From Myxococcus dinghuensis (GTDB lineage Bacteria; Myxococcota; Myxococcia; Myxococcales; Myxococcaceae), in assembly GCF_024198235.1 (NCBI RefSeq), contig NZ_JAKCFB010000001.1:248001-312000 (forward strand): a DNA stretch of 64,000 nucleotides, written 5' to 3'. Shown here piece by piece: positions 9,922 to 18,136 of this stretch. The first letter of the stretch is position 1; the number at the start of each line of letters is the position of its first letter. The notes beneath the pieces are model-generated. The model worked only from the letters and a program-made list of their open reading frames with translations, had not been told where the DNA came from and searched no databases. Made by a program: the position numbers and the translations under genes.

Positions 9922-10812
9922 TCACCGGGCGGCGGTGAAGAGCGTGGCGACGAAGTCGAGGAACACGCGCACGCGTGAGGGCAGGTGGCGCCCGGAGGGA
10001 TGCAGGACGTGGATGGGGCGCGTTTCGCCCGCGTGGGCCTCGAGCACGGGGACGAGCGCGCCGGAGGCCAGCTCCCGGGCCACCATGAAGTCGAAGAGCC
10101 AGGCGATGCCGAGCCCCGCCACCGCGAGGTCCCGCAGCGTCGCCCCGTGGTTGGTGTGGACGCGGGCCCGGGGTTGGACCTGCAGGGGCGCGGAGCCCTC
10201 CCGCAGGAGCCAGGGCATGGGGCGCTCGTCGCGCATGAAGCCCAGGCAGTCGTGGCGCGCCAGGTCGGCGGGCGTCACCGGGACGCCGTGGCGCTCCAGG
10301 TAGCCGGGGGACGCGCAGGCCACCAGGCGCGCCACCGTCAGCTTCTTCGCGATCAGCGTGGAGTCCTCCAGCGGCCCCAGGCGCAGGTGGACGTCGGCGC
10401 CGCCGGAGACCGGGTCCACCACCTGGTCCCTCAGCGTGAGCCGCACCTCCAGGTCCGGGTAGCGCGCGAGGAAGCGGGGCAGGGCGGGGGCGAGCACGAG
10501 CTGCCCGATGACCTGGGGCGCCTCCACGCGCAGCACGCCCGTGGGCCTGGCGCGGGCCCGGGTGAGGGACTCCTTGGCCTCGTCCAGCTCCGCGAGGATG
10601 CGCTGGCAGCGCGCATGGAAGTCGCGGCCGTCCTCGGTGAGGCGCAGGGCGCGGGTCGTGCGGTGGAAGAGCTTCACGCCCAGCTCCTCCTCCAGCCGGG
10701 AGATGCGGCGGCTCACCGCGGACGCCGTCACGTCGAGCTTGCGCGCGGCGCGCGTGAAGTCGCCCTCCTCCACGGCCCGGACGAAGGCGTCGATGTTGGC
10801 GAGCGAGTGCAT
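9922..10812 (-). CDS. LysR-family transcriptional regulator
   Basis: A 296-residue LysR regulator. The N-terminal helix-turn-helix (about residues 4-62; FVRAVEEGDFTRAARKLDVTASAVSRRI) is canonical, followed by the linker helix and a periplasmic-binding-like effector domain to about residue 290. The ATG at 10812 is chosen because the helix-turn-helix begins four residues later. It is divergent from the saccharopine-dehydrogenase-like gene, with a T-N11-A dyad between the two starts, so it probably controls that gene and itself. The inducer is unknown. Confidence 0.93.
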   Translation of the reverse strand: MHSLANIDAFVRAVEEGDFTRAARKLDVTASAVSRRISRLEEELGVKLFHRTTRALRLTEDGRDFHARCQRILAELDEAKESLTRARARPTGVLRVEAPQVIGQLVLAPALPRFLARYPDLEVRLTLRDQVVDPVSGGADVHLRLGPLEDSTLIAKKLTVARLVACASPGYLERHGVPVTPADLARHDCLGFMRDERPMPWLLREGSAPLQVQPRARVHTNHGATLRDLAVAGLGIAWLFDFMVARELASGALVPVLEAHAGETRPIHVLHPSGRHLPSRVRVFLDFVATLFTAAR

Positions 10813-10832
10813 GACCCTTCCCGTGAGGCATT

Positions 10833-10849
10833 CGTGCCCGGGGCGCACG
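10833..10849. promoter_or_regulatory. LysR-type box (T-N11-A dyad)
   Basis: CGTGC-N7-GCACG, a perfect 5-bp dyad whose T35...A47 spacing fits the T-N11-A LysR consensus. It lies 21 bp upstream of the lysR start and about 100 bp upstream of the divergent gene, the usual place for an autoregulatory recognition site. Confidence 0.5.
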
Positions 10850-10948
10850 GATGTCGTTCCCGGACCTCACTCGCACTCTAGCGGAGTCGACGGCACAACC
10901 CGGGGGAGGACGTGAGGCGCCGTCGGCTCGGCGCGCGGGAGAGGTGTC

Positions 10949-12040
10949 ATGTCGAGGCAGGTCGTCATCGTGGGGGGCTATGGACAGGTGGGGCGGGAGG
11001 TGGCCCGGGCCCTGGCGCCGGAGTTCCCCGGGCGCGTGGTCATCGCCGGGCGGAGCCAGGCGCGCGCGGAGGCGCTCGCCGCCCGGCTCGGGCACGGCGT
11101 CCGGGGGATGGCGCTGGACGTCGAGGACGCGGCGGCGGTCGACCGGCTCCACGGCGCGGCCCTGGTGGTCATGTGCGTGGACCAGACGCGGGACGACTTC
11201 GTCCGGGCCTGCCTCGCGGCGGGCCTCGACTACGTGGACGTGACGGCGCGCCATGCGTCGCTCGTCGCCTTCGAGCGGTTGGACGTGCTGGCGCGCGAGG
11301 CGGGGAGCACCGCCGTCCTCAGCGTGGGGCTGGCGCCCGGCGTGAGCAACGTCCTGGCGGCGATGGCGGCAGAACGGCTCGCGCGCGTGGAGCGGATGGA
11401 CCTCTTCGTCCTGCTGGGGGCGGGCGACGTCCATGGGGACGCGGCGGTGGCGTGGACGCTCGACCAACTCGACGCGCCGTTCGAGGTCCTCGAAGGGGGG
11501 CGCGCCCGGCGCGTCCGGGGCTTCGGCGAGCGGGCCTGGGTGCGGCTCCCGGAGGAGTCACGCCCCCGCGCGGGCTGGCGCTTCGCCTTCCCGGACCAGC
11601 ACGTGGTGGCGCGCACGCTGGGCATCCCCACCGTGTCCACGTGGCTGTGCCTGGACCCGCCCTGGCTCACCGGCCTCGTGGCGCTGGCGGTGCGCCTGGG
11701 CCTGGGGCGGGTGCTCCGTGTCCCCACGGTCCGGCGGTGCGTGACGTGGCTCCTGCACCACGTCCGGGTGGGCTCGGAGGCCTGCGCCGTCGTGGCGAGG
11801 GCCCGGGGGCAGGACGCGCGAGGGGACGCGACGCGGGAGTGCGCGCTCGTGGGGCGGCGCGAGGCCGCGCTGACCGGCAGCGTGTTGGTGGAGGTCTGCC
11901 GGGAGCTGCTGGGCGGCAACCGGCCGGGTGGCGTGCTGCACCTGGACCGGCTGCCGGGACGGGACGCGCTCCTTCAGCGCGTGGCGGACGCGAACCCGGG
12001 GACGCGCGTGTTCATCCCGCCTTGGCCAGCGAGTCCTTGA
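10949..12040 (+). CDS. Saccharopine dehydrogenase-like NADP-binding oxidoreductase
   Basis: A 363-residue oxidoreductase whose first 130 residues match the saccharopine dehydrogenase NADP-binding Rossmann fold: dinucleotide motif GGYGQVG (9-15), AGRSQARA after beta-2, and GLDYVDVTAR. The C-terminal half is divergent and contains a hydrophobic stretch (LTGLVALAVRLGLGRVL) seen in relatives that act on membrane-derived substrates. The ATG at 10949 follows GGGAGAGGTGTC. The gene is divergent from LysR and its 3' end overlaps the convergent mscS gene by 29 bp. The true substrate is unknown; a role in lysine metabolism should not be assumed. Confidence 0.82.
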   Translation: MSRQVVIVGGYGQVGREVARALAPEFPGRVVIAGRSQARAEALAARLGHGVRGMALDVEDAAAVDRLHGAALVVMCVDQTRDDFVRACLAAGLDYVDVTARHASLVAFERLDVLAREAGSTAVLSVGLAPGVSNVLAAMAAERLARVERMDLFVLLGAGDVHGDAAVAWTLDQLDAPFEVLEGGRARRVRGFGERAWVRLPEESRPRAGWRFAFPDQHVVARTLGIPTVSTWLCLDPPWLTGLVALAVRLGLGRVLRVPTVRRCVTWLLHHVRVGSEACAVVARARGQDARGDATRECALVGRREAALTGSVLVEVCRELLGGNRPGGVLHLDRLPGRDALLQRVADANPGTRVFIPPWPASP

Positions 12041-12833
12041 GCGACGGTGGCGCCACCATGTAGCCGGAGGCGATGAGCGTCTCCTCGGTGGCCAGCGCGA
12101 TGGCGCCGGTGACGGGGCCGGCCTGGGTCGGCACGACGTACGCGCCGATGGCGAGGACGGGGCCGAGCGCGGTGAACTCCACCACCTCGATGCCTGGGGC
12201 GGGCTTGGCGAGCACGCCCGGCACCTCGGCCACTCGCGCCTTGAGGGCCTCCATGAGGCCATGGACGTCCTGGCCGTGTATCAGCGGCAGCTTCACCACG
12301 ACCTTCCGGTGGGGGTGGTGGCTGAAGTTGGTGATGTTGTCGCTGAACAGGCGGTTGTTGCCCACGGAGATGCGCAGGTTGTCGCCCGTGTCGATGGTGG
12401 TGGCGAACAGGCCGATCTCCTGGACGATGCCGCTGACGCCCGCGGCGTTGATTTCATCGCCCACGCGGAAGGGCCGCAGCACGAGCAGGAAGACGCCCGC
12501 GGCGAAGTTGGACAGCAGGCCGGACCACGCCGTGCCGATGGCGATACCAGCGGCGGCCAGCAGGGCGGCGAACGAGGTCGTCTCGAACCCCATCATCCCC
12601 AGGATGCCGAGCAACAGGAGGATGGTGAGCGAGCCGCTGAACAGCGACTCCACATAGCGGATGAGCGTGGAGTCGAACTGGCGCTTCTGCAGGCCGAGGT
12701 TCAGCACCCGGCGGAAGCCGGTGATGACCGCGCGACCGATGAACCACAGCACCAGTGCGCCCATCGCCTTCAGGAGGAAGGGGAGGGCATCCGTCAATGC
12801 GAGCGTCTGCAACTGCGTGATGATGGCTTCCAT
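12012..12833 (-). CDS. MscS-type small-conductance mechanosensitive channel
   Basis: A 273-residue inner-membrane channel that opens on osmotic downshock. Three membrane helices are visible: about residues 15-38, 63-85 and the pore-lining TM3 (residues 88-115; AALLAAAGIAIGTAWSGLLSNFAAG, with the Ala/Gly packing pattern of MscS). The beta domain follows with LRPFRVGDEI and GIVQEIGLFATTI, then the NNRLFSDNITN segment and the C-terminal alpha/beta domain. The length is like E. coli MscS (286). Its last 29 bp overlap the end of the convergent oxidoreductase gene. Paired palindromes upstream may be operators. Confidence 0.95.
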   Translation of the reverse strand: MEAIITQLQTLALTDALPFLLKAMGALVLWFIGRAVITGFRRVLNLGLQKRQFDSTLIRYVESLFSGSLTILLLLGILGMMGFETTSFAALLAAAGIAIGTAWSGLLSNFAAGVFLLVLRPFRVGDEINAAGVSGIVQEIGLFATTIDTGDNLRISVGNNRLFSDNITNFSHHPHRKVVVKLPLIHGQDVHGLMEALKARVAEVPGVLAKPAPGIEVVEFTALGPVLAIGAYVVPTQAGPVTGAIALATEETLIASGYMVAPPSLKDSLAKAG

Positions 12834-12994
12834 GGCGTTCCTGAAGCGGCCGGGGTTCCAGGTCGGACTGGGGGACGCGCTTCGCGGCGGCGGATGTGCA
12901 TGGGGTGGGCCAGGAGACGGCGCGCGGCAAGCCCGCGAAGACAGGGACGTCGAATCTGGAGTGGCCGGAAGGAGGGTGGGTCGACTCTAGGTCG

Positions 12995-13025
12995 GACGCG
13001 TCAGGGGCTGTCATTGACGCGTCAG
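12995..13025. promoter_or_regulatory. Paired palindromes upstream of mscS
   Basis: Two copies of GACGCGTCAG begin at 12995 and 13016, 21 bp (two helical turns) apart; the second is part of the perfect palindrome TGACGCGTCA. They lie 160-190 bp upstream of the mscS start in an otherwise featureless 307-bp gap (12834-13140). The spacing suggests two sites on the same face of the helix. No matching regulator gene is evident nearby. Confidence 0.45.
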
Positions 13026-13140
13026 CACGGGGTCCCCGTGAGGAACCGGACACTCGCCCGAGGCGGGCCCGGGCACGGCGTCGAATCCCGGGCCCCGCGC
13101 TTGACTCGAGGGTGGAAGGGACCCGGTCCGCGCGGATGAC

Positions 13141-14037
13141 TCACCGGGGGGCGGCGGTCGACAGCAGCTTCTCCACGGCGTGGAGCACGGCGGCGGCGGT
13201 GGCCGGGTGCTTCACGAAGGCGGCGGGCGTGAGGTTCGACAGCCGCCCCATCAGCGAGTCCGGGCCGCTCACGTTCACCATGATGGTGCGTGTGCCGGGG
13301 CGGCCGAAGGCGCTGAGCACGTCGAGCGCGGAGCCGGTGTCGACGACGAGGAGGGTGGGCTTGTCGCCGTCCGTCGCCAGCCGCACGCCCTTCTGGAGGA
13401 ACAGCTCGGTGACGAGCGTCATCAGCCGGGGCTCCGTCAGGCGCACGAGCACCGGGGCGCGTGTGTCCACCTCCACGGCCGTCGCGGCCTGCGGCGCGGG
13501 GCCCTTGCCCAGCTCGCGCACGTCCGTCGTCAGCAGCTCGCGCACGTCCGTCCTCAGGACGCTGCGCACGCGCTTGAGCAGCGAGGCGTCGTCCGCCAGG
13601 AACGACTTGAGGCGGCGCTCCGCCTCCGACGCGAGCTGGGTGAAGGCCACGCCCATGCCGTCCTCGCGGGACCAGGCCACCTGGGCGTGGGCGACGAGCG
13701 GCTGGTGGGGCGCGTCCGGGAGGGACAGGCGCAGCTCCAGCGTGCTGCCCACGGGGAGGGCGCGCGCGGTGCGGATGGCGAGCCCACCCGCGCCGATGTT
13801 CCTGCTGTAGGCGCGCACCACGTCGTCCTGCGTCGCGAACGTCAGCTCCAGCACCGCGTCCGCGCGGACGGGCCGGGTGGGGAGCGGGCTGCCCTCGGGA
13901 GGCAGCGCCCCCAGCTCCAGCAGCACGTCGCGCAGGAGCTCCAGGCGCTGCGCCTCATCCGGCCCCAGCGGCTGGACGCGCTGCTGCTCGCACAGTGCCT
14001 TGTACTCCTCGAGCGCGTTGACGCGCGGGTTTCCCAT
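13141..14037 (-). CDS. PilZ-domain protein with C-terminal receiver-like domain
   Basis: A 298-residue protein. Residues ~50-155 resemble the PilZ domain of the Myxococcus paralogous type: TRPVRADAVLEL, then SRNIGAGGLAI where canonical PilZ has D/N-x-S-x2-G, and a closing segment GMGVAF. The core Ser is replaced, so cyclic-di-GMP binding is uncertain. Residues ~190-295 look like a degenerate response-regulator fold (LVRLTEPRLMTLVTELFLQKGV, PTLLVVDTGSALDVLSAFG, KHPATAAAVLHAVEKLL) with a conserved VDT in place of a phospho-Asp pocket. It probably links a second messenger to motility or envelope behaviour. It is divergent from the amidase gene. Confidence 0.72.
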   Translation of the reverse strand: MGNPRVNALEEYKALCEQQRVQPLGPDEAQRLELLRDVLLELGALPPEGSPLPTRPVRADAVLELTFATQDDVVRAYSRNIGAGGLAIRTARALPVGSTLELRLSLPDAPHQPLVAHAQVAWSREDGMGVAFTQLASEAERRLKSFLADDASLLKRVRSVLRTDVRELLTTDVRELGKGPAPQAATAVEVDTRAPVLVRLTEPRLMTLVTELFLQKGVRLATDGDKPTLLVVDTGSALDVLSAFGRPGTRTIMVNVSGPDSLMGRLSNLTPAAFVKHPATAAAVLHAVEKLLSTAAPR

Positions 14038-14229
14038 GTCGGCCCCCCGGATGGACGCCCGCCGAGCCTGCCATGGGCATGTGACTCGCGCGAGATGTCC
14101 CCTTCCACCCTGTCATGGTGCGTACACCCAGCCGCTGGGGCGGGGACGCCCGCCCGTCCGTTCCTCCAGGCGCGCCTCCTCGCCGCGCGTGCCTGCAAGC
14201 GAGCGCTCGCGGCGCTAGGCTCGTGGGTC

Positions 14230-15900
14230 ATGGCCTATCAACGCAACCCCGTGAAGGCGCCCCGCGTGTCCGGCTTCGCGCTCCGGGCTTTCGTCAACAC
14301 GCTGGAGAGTGGACTGGGCGCGCCGGTGCTGGAGAAGCTGGTGCGAGACAGCGGCATCACCGCGTGGCGCGACACGTCACCGGGGGACGCGCCGCCCCTA
14401 CAACATCCGCTGCCGCCCGGTGCTCCCGCCACGCAGGACGAGTCCCCCGTCCAGCAGGCGGCGCGCGCCATCGCCACGCAGCCCCGGCCCCCGGAGCGGG
14501 AGACGGTGGGCGCCTACGTCCGCGCGTACCAGGAGGGCCGCGCGGAGCCCGTGGCCGTGGTGCGTCGGATCCACGCGGCCATCGAGCGGCTCGAGGGGCA
14601 GGAGCGCATGGGGCTCTTCGTGGCGCGCAAGCCGGACGAGGTGCTGCGCGCCGCCGAGGCCTCCGCGGCGCGCCTGCGCGCGGGCACGCCCCTGAGCGTC
14701 CTGGACGGCGTCCCCGTGGTGCTCAAGGACGAGGTGGACCTGGCGGGGTTCCCCACGACGTTGGGGACGAAGTTCCGCCACGAGGTGGCGCCCGTGGATT
14801 CGACGGTGGCGGCGCGGCTGAAGGCCGCCGGGGCGCTCATCCTCGGCAAGGCCAACATGAATGAGATCGGCATCAACCCCATCGGGTTGAATCCGCACCA
14901 CGGCGCCGCGCGCAACCCGTGGAACCGGGCGCACATCACCGGAGGCAGCTCCAGCGGCTCGGCCGCCGTGGTGGCCGCGGGCTTGTGTCCGCTGAGCATC
15001 GGCGCGGACGGGGGCGGCTCCATCCGCATCCCCGCGGCGCTGTGCGGCATCGTCGGGCTCAAGGCGACGTGGGGCCGCATCCCGGAGACGGGGGTTCCCG
15101 CGCTGTGCTGGAACGTGGGGCACGTGGGGCCCATGGGGCTCACCGTGGACGACGTGGCCGCGATGTACGCGCTGGTCGCGGGCCCGGATGGAAAGGACCT
15201 CGTCTCGCAGACCCAGCCGCGACACCACCTGTCGGGCCTCGAGCGCGGGGACCTGTCCGACGTGCGGCTCGGCATCTGCTGGCCCTACTTCGAGGACGCC
15301 GCGCCGGACGTGGTGGCCCGCTGCCGGGACGCGGTGCGCGTGCTCACGGACGCCGGCGCGAAGGTGGTGGAGGTGCCCGCGCCCGACCTGAACACGGTCC
15401 TGTGGACCCATAGCTGCATCATCCTCAGCGAGATGGCCACGGCGATGCTCCCGCACACGAAGGAGCACTCGGAGGACTTCGGGCTCGACTCCCGAACGAA
15501 CCTCGCCATCGGTCGTCACTTCCGGGCGACGGACCTGGTCCACGCGCTGCGACACCGGCACCGGCTGACCCGCGAGCTGCTCGCGGTGATGGCGGACGTG
15601 GACGTCCTCGTCACGCCCGCCACGGCCATCACCGCGCCCGCCATCCCCGAGTCGACGCTGCCGGAGGGTGAGTCGAACCTCCCGGTGGTGGACGCGCTGA
15701 TGCGCTACGTGCGCCAGGGCAACCTGACCGGCTTCCCCGCGCTCTCCGTGCCGGTGGGCTTCGACGGCGCAGGGCTGCCCGTGGGGCTCCAGCTCATGGG
15801 GCGCCCCTACGAGGAGCACCTGCTGCTGCGCCTGGGCCGCGTGGTCGAGCGCGCGACACCCCACCGGACGCCCCCCATCCACGTCACGGCGTTGCGCTGA
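14230..15900 (+). CDS. Amidase signature family hydrolase
   Basis: A 556-residue amidase that hydrolyses an amide bond; its substrate is unknown. The Ser-cisSer-Lys triad is visible: Lys166 (VPVVLKDE), the GGSSSGSA loop at 238-245 containing the cis-Ser, and nucleophile Ser264 in GADGGGSIRIPA. The first ~90 residues are a Pro-rich extension before the amidase domain. There is no signal peptide, so it is likely cytoplasmic, and nothing resembling GatB/GatC is nearby, which argues against a role as glutamyl-tRNA amidotransferase subunit A. The ATG at 14230 is the first good start after the divergent PilZ gene. Confidence 0.92.
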   Translation: MAYQRNPVKAPRVSGFALRAFVNTLESGLGAPVLEKLVRDSGITAWRDTSPGDAPPLQHPLPPGAPATQDESPVQQAARAIATQPRPPERETVGAYVRAYQEGRAEPVAVVRRIHAAIERLEGQERMGLFVARKPDEVLRAAEASAARLRAGTPLSVLDGVPVVLKDEVDLAGFPTTLGTKFRHEVAPVDSTVAARLKAAGALILGKANMNEIGINPIGLNPHHGAARNPWNRAHITGGSSSGSAAVVAAGLCPLSIGADGGGSIRIPAALCGIVGLKATWGRIPETGVPALCWNVGHVGPMGLTVDDVAAMYALVAGPDGKDLVSQTQPRHHLSGLERGDLSDVRLGICWPYFEDAAPDVVARCRDAVRVLTDAGAKVVEVPAPDLNTVLWTHSCIILSEMATAMLPHTKEHSEDFGLDSRTNLAIGRHFRATDLVHALRHRHRLTRELLAVMADVDVLVTPATAITAPAIPESTLPEGESNLPVVDALMRYVRQGNLTGFPALSVPVGFDGAGLPVGLQLMGRPYEEHLLLRLGRVVERATPHRTPPIHVTALR

Positions 15901-16080
15901 GTCGCGGACCCGGACCGGGCGGTCCCGGCGTATCGGAGCGCCCGCACGGGTTGTGGAGGTTTCGCCTGTTTGGAAGGGATGTCGGTTCTTCGTGAAGCGC
16001 GCGGAGACTGGGGTTAGGGCACGAGGGCCCCGGGGATGTCATTTCCTGGCGTCCGGACACGGGGCAGGAGGCAGTGCTTC

Positions 16081-17541
16081 GTGCAACCTCGAGCGCAGTC
16101 CATTCCGGCCGTGCTTCAGACTTCCGTCTCCGTCGCGATGTGTCTCGTGGCCTCCTCGTGGTTGGGGTGTGGGGCGCCCGGGGGCTCCGGGGCGCCACGG
16201 GATGAGCCGGAGACGTCGCGCGCCGCGCTGACGGAGTGGGTCGTCAACGGGACGTTCTCCACCGGCGTGACGGCTCCCTGGTGGAGCGGCGCGAACACCC
16301 AGTCGCTCGTGGAGGGCGGGAGGTTGCGGGTGAACGTGGCGGGAGGGACCGTCAATCGCTGGGACGCGCTCGTAGGCCAGAGTGCCATCCCGCTGGTGGG
16401 CGGGCGGCCCTACACCCTGGCCTTCACCGCGTCTGCTTCCGCGAACGTGCCGATGCGGGCGACGGTGCAGCTCGAGCCGTCGCCCTACACGGCGACGCTG
16501 GACCAGGCCGTCACCCTGGACGGGACGGCCCGCCGCTTCACGTTCTCTTTCACGTCGTCGCTGGACACCGCGCTGGGACAGGTGACGTTCCAGTTCGGCG
16601 GCTCCGGAGCCTTCACGCTCTACCTGGACGACATCTCGCTCACCTCGGAGACGGGCTCGGGGCCCGTCTCCATGACGAGTGGCTTCTACGTGGACCCGAA
16701 CTCGAACCCGGCCGTCTGGGCGCGCAACAACAGCGGGGACTCGCGCGCGGCGCGCATCCAGTCGAACATCGCGAGCAAGCCGGGCGCGCGCTGGTTCGGC
16801 AACTGGAGCGGGGACATCACCGCGGCGGTGTCCGGCTTCGTGAACGCGGCGGACGCGGTGGACAAGCTGCCGGTGCTGGTGGCCTACAACATCCCGGGGC
16901 GCGACTGCGGCAGCCACTCCAGCGGCGGCGCGGGCAGCCCCGAGGCGTACCGCGCGTGGATCTCGTCCTTCGTCACCGGCCTGGGCTCGAAGCCCGCCAT
17001 CGTCATCCTCGAGCCGGACGCCGTCGCGCAGCTCGACTGCCTCCCCAACGACACCGAGCGCCAGACGCGGCTGGGCCTGCTGCGCTACGCCACCGAACAG
17101 CTTCGCGACCGCGCGCCGAACACCTGGGCATACCTGGACGGTGGCAACGCGACGTGGATCGCCGCGGACACCCTGGCGCAGCGGCTGGAGTCGGGCGGCG
17201 TGCGCAACATCCGGGGCTTCGCCCTCAATGTCTCCAACTACATCCCCACCGCGCAGTCCAACACTTACGGCGCCGCGGTGAGCGCCGCGCTGAATACGCG
17301 CTACGGCTACACCCGGCCCTGGGTGGTGGACACCAGCCGCAACGGCAATGGCTCCAACGGGGAGTGGTGCAACCCGGCGGGCCGCAAGCTGGGCGCGACG
17401 TCGCAGGTGGGCGGCGGCGCGGACCTGCTGCTGTGGCTCAAGGTCCCGGGGGATTCGGATGGCCCGTGCGGCATCGCTCCCACGGTGCCGGCCGGCACCT
17501 TCAGTCCGGACATCGCCGTCCGGCTCATCGACGGCACGTGA
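16081..17541 (+). CDS. GH6 cellulase with N-terminal CBM4/9-like domain
   Basis: Secreted beta-1,4-glucanase of 486 residues. A GTG start at 16081 is preferred over an ATG at 16036 because AGGAGG at 16066-16071 lies 9 nt upstream. It gives a signal peptide ending in SWLGC (Cys30), a lipobox-like site that would anchor the enzyme. Residues ~50-195 (VVNGTFSTGV...LYLDDISLTS) look like a carbohydrate-binding CBM4/9 sandwich. Residues ~200-485 are the GH6 barrel: GFYVDPNSNP, LVAYNIPGRDCG (candidate catalytic Asp), IVILEPDAVAQLDC (acid Asp), GFALNVSNY and WVVDTSRNGNG. It converges on yaiI with 14 bp between. Endo- versus exo-acting mode is not decidable. Confidence 0.92.
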   Translation: MQPRAQSIPAVLQTSVSVAMCLVASSWLGCGAPGGSGAPRDEPETSRAALTEWVVNGTFSTGVTAPWWSGANTQSLVEGGRLRVNVAGGTVNRWDALVGQSAIPLVGGRPYTLAFTASASANVPMRATVQLEPSPYTATLDQAVTLDGTARRFTFSFTSSLDTALGQVTFQFGGSGAFTLYLDDISLTSETGSGPVSMTSGFYVDPNSNPAVWARNNSGDSRAARIQSNIASKPGARWFGNWSGDITAAVSGFVNAADAVDKLPVLVAYNIPGRDCGSHSSGGAGSPEAYRAWISSFVTGLGSKPAIVILEPDAVAQLDCLPNDTERQTRLGLLRYATEQLRDRAPNTWAYLDGGNATWIAADTLAQRLESGGVRNIRGFALNVSNYIPTAQSNTYGAAVSAALNTRYGYTRPWVVDTSRNGNGSNGEWCNPAGRKLGATSQVGGGADLLLWLKVPGDSDGPCGIAPTVPAGTFSPDIAVRLIDGT

Positions 17542-17555
17542 GGGGCGCCCGCCGG

Positions 17556-18014
17556 CTAACGCGCCTTCGGGAGCAGGCGCGTCAGCTCGCGGTCGAGCGT
17601 CGCGGCGAAGCGCTGGCGGTCCTGCGGGGAGAAGCTGCTCGGGCCGCCCGTCTGCACGCCGCTCTCGCGCAGCTCCTGCATGAAGTTGCGCACGGACAGG
17701 CGCTCCTCGATGTTCTCCTCGGTGAACAGCTCGCCGCGCGGGTCCAGCGTCACCACGCCCCGGGGGACGAGGAGCGCGGCGAGCGGGATGTCCTGGGTGA
17801 CGGCGAGGTCGCCCTTCGCCGCCGACGTGGCGATGTGCTGGTCGGCCACGTCGAGCCCGGCGCCCACCTGCACGGTGGAGACGAGGTCGGAGCGGGGGAG
17901 GGACAGGGCGCGGTTGGCCACGAAGACGAGCGGGACCTGCAGCCGCTGGGACGCGCGCAGGAGGATGTCCCGGACGGGGCCCGGACAGGCATCGGCATCG
18001 ACCCAGATTCGCAT
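17556..18014 (-). CDS. YaiI/YqxD (DUF188) family protein
   Basis: A 152-residue protein of the conserved DUF188/YaiI family, with MRIWVDADACPGPVRDIL at the N-terminus and QDIPLAALL, LDPRGELFTEENI and FSPQDRQRFAATLDREL typical of the family. It has a PIN-like fold with conserved acidic residues (DADAC), suggesting metal-dependent nuclease activity, but the role is not established. Length matches the family. It sits between the cellulase (convergent) and the M14 peptidase gene (divergent). Confidence 0.93.
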   Translation of the reverse strand: MRIWVDADACPGPVRDILLRASQRLQVPLVFVANRALSLPRSDLVSTVQVGAGLDVADQHIATSAAKGDLAVTQDIPLAALLVPRGVVTLDPRGELFTEENIEERLSVRNFMQELRESGVQTGGPSSFSPQDRQRFAATLDRELTRLLPKAR

Positions 18015-18136
18015 GCCCCCATCCTCGCGGCATCCGCCGGGGTTGTCCCGGGTTTCCGTGCGCGCGGCGCCGGGTATCCGACGTGGGGTGTCGAAGTGCT
18101 TGACGGCCCCCGGGGGCGGCGCTCGGATGCGCCACC

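Noticed and set aside
14230..15900. Assigning the amidase as GatA
   Set aside because: It has a long Pro-rich N-terminal extension, is monocistronic and has no gatB or gatC nearby; the amidase signature alone does not support it.
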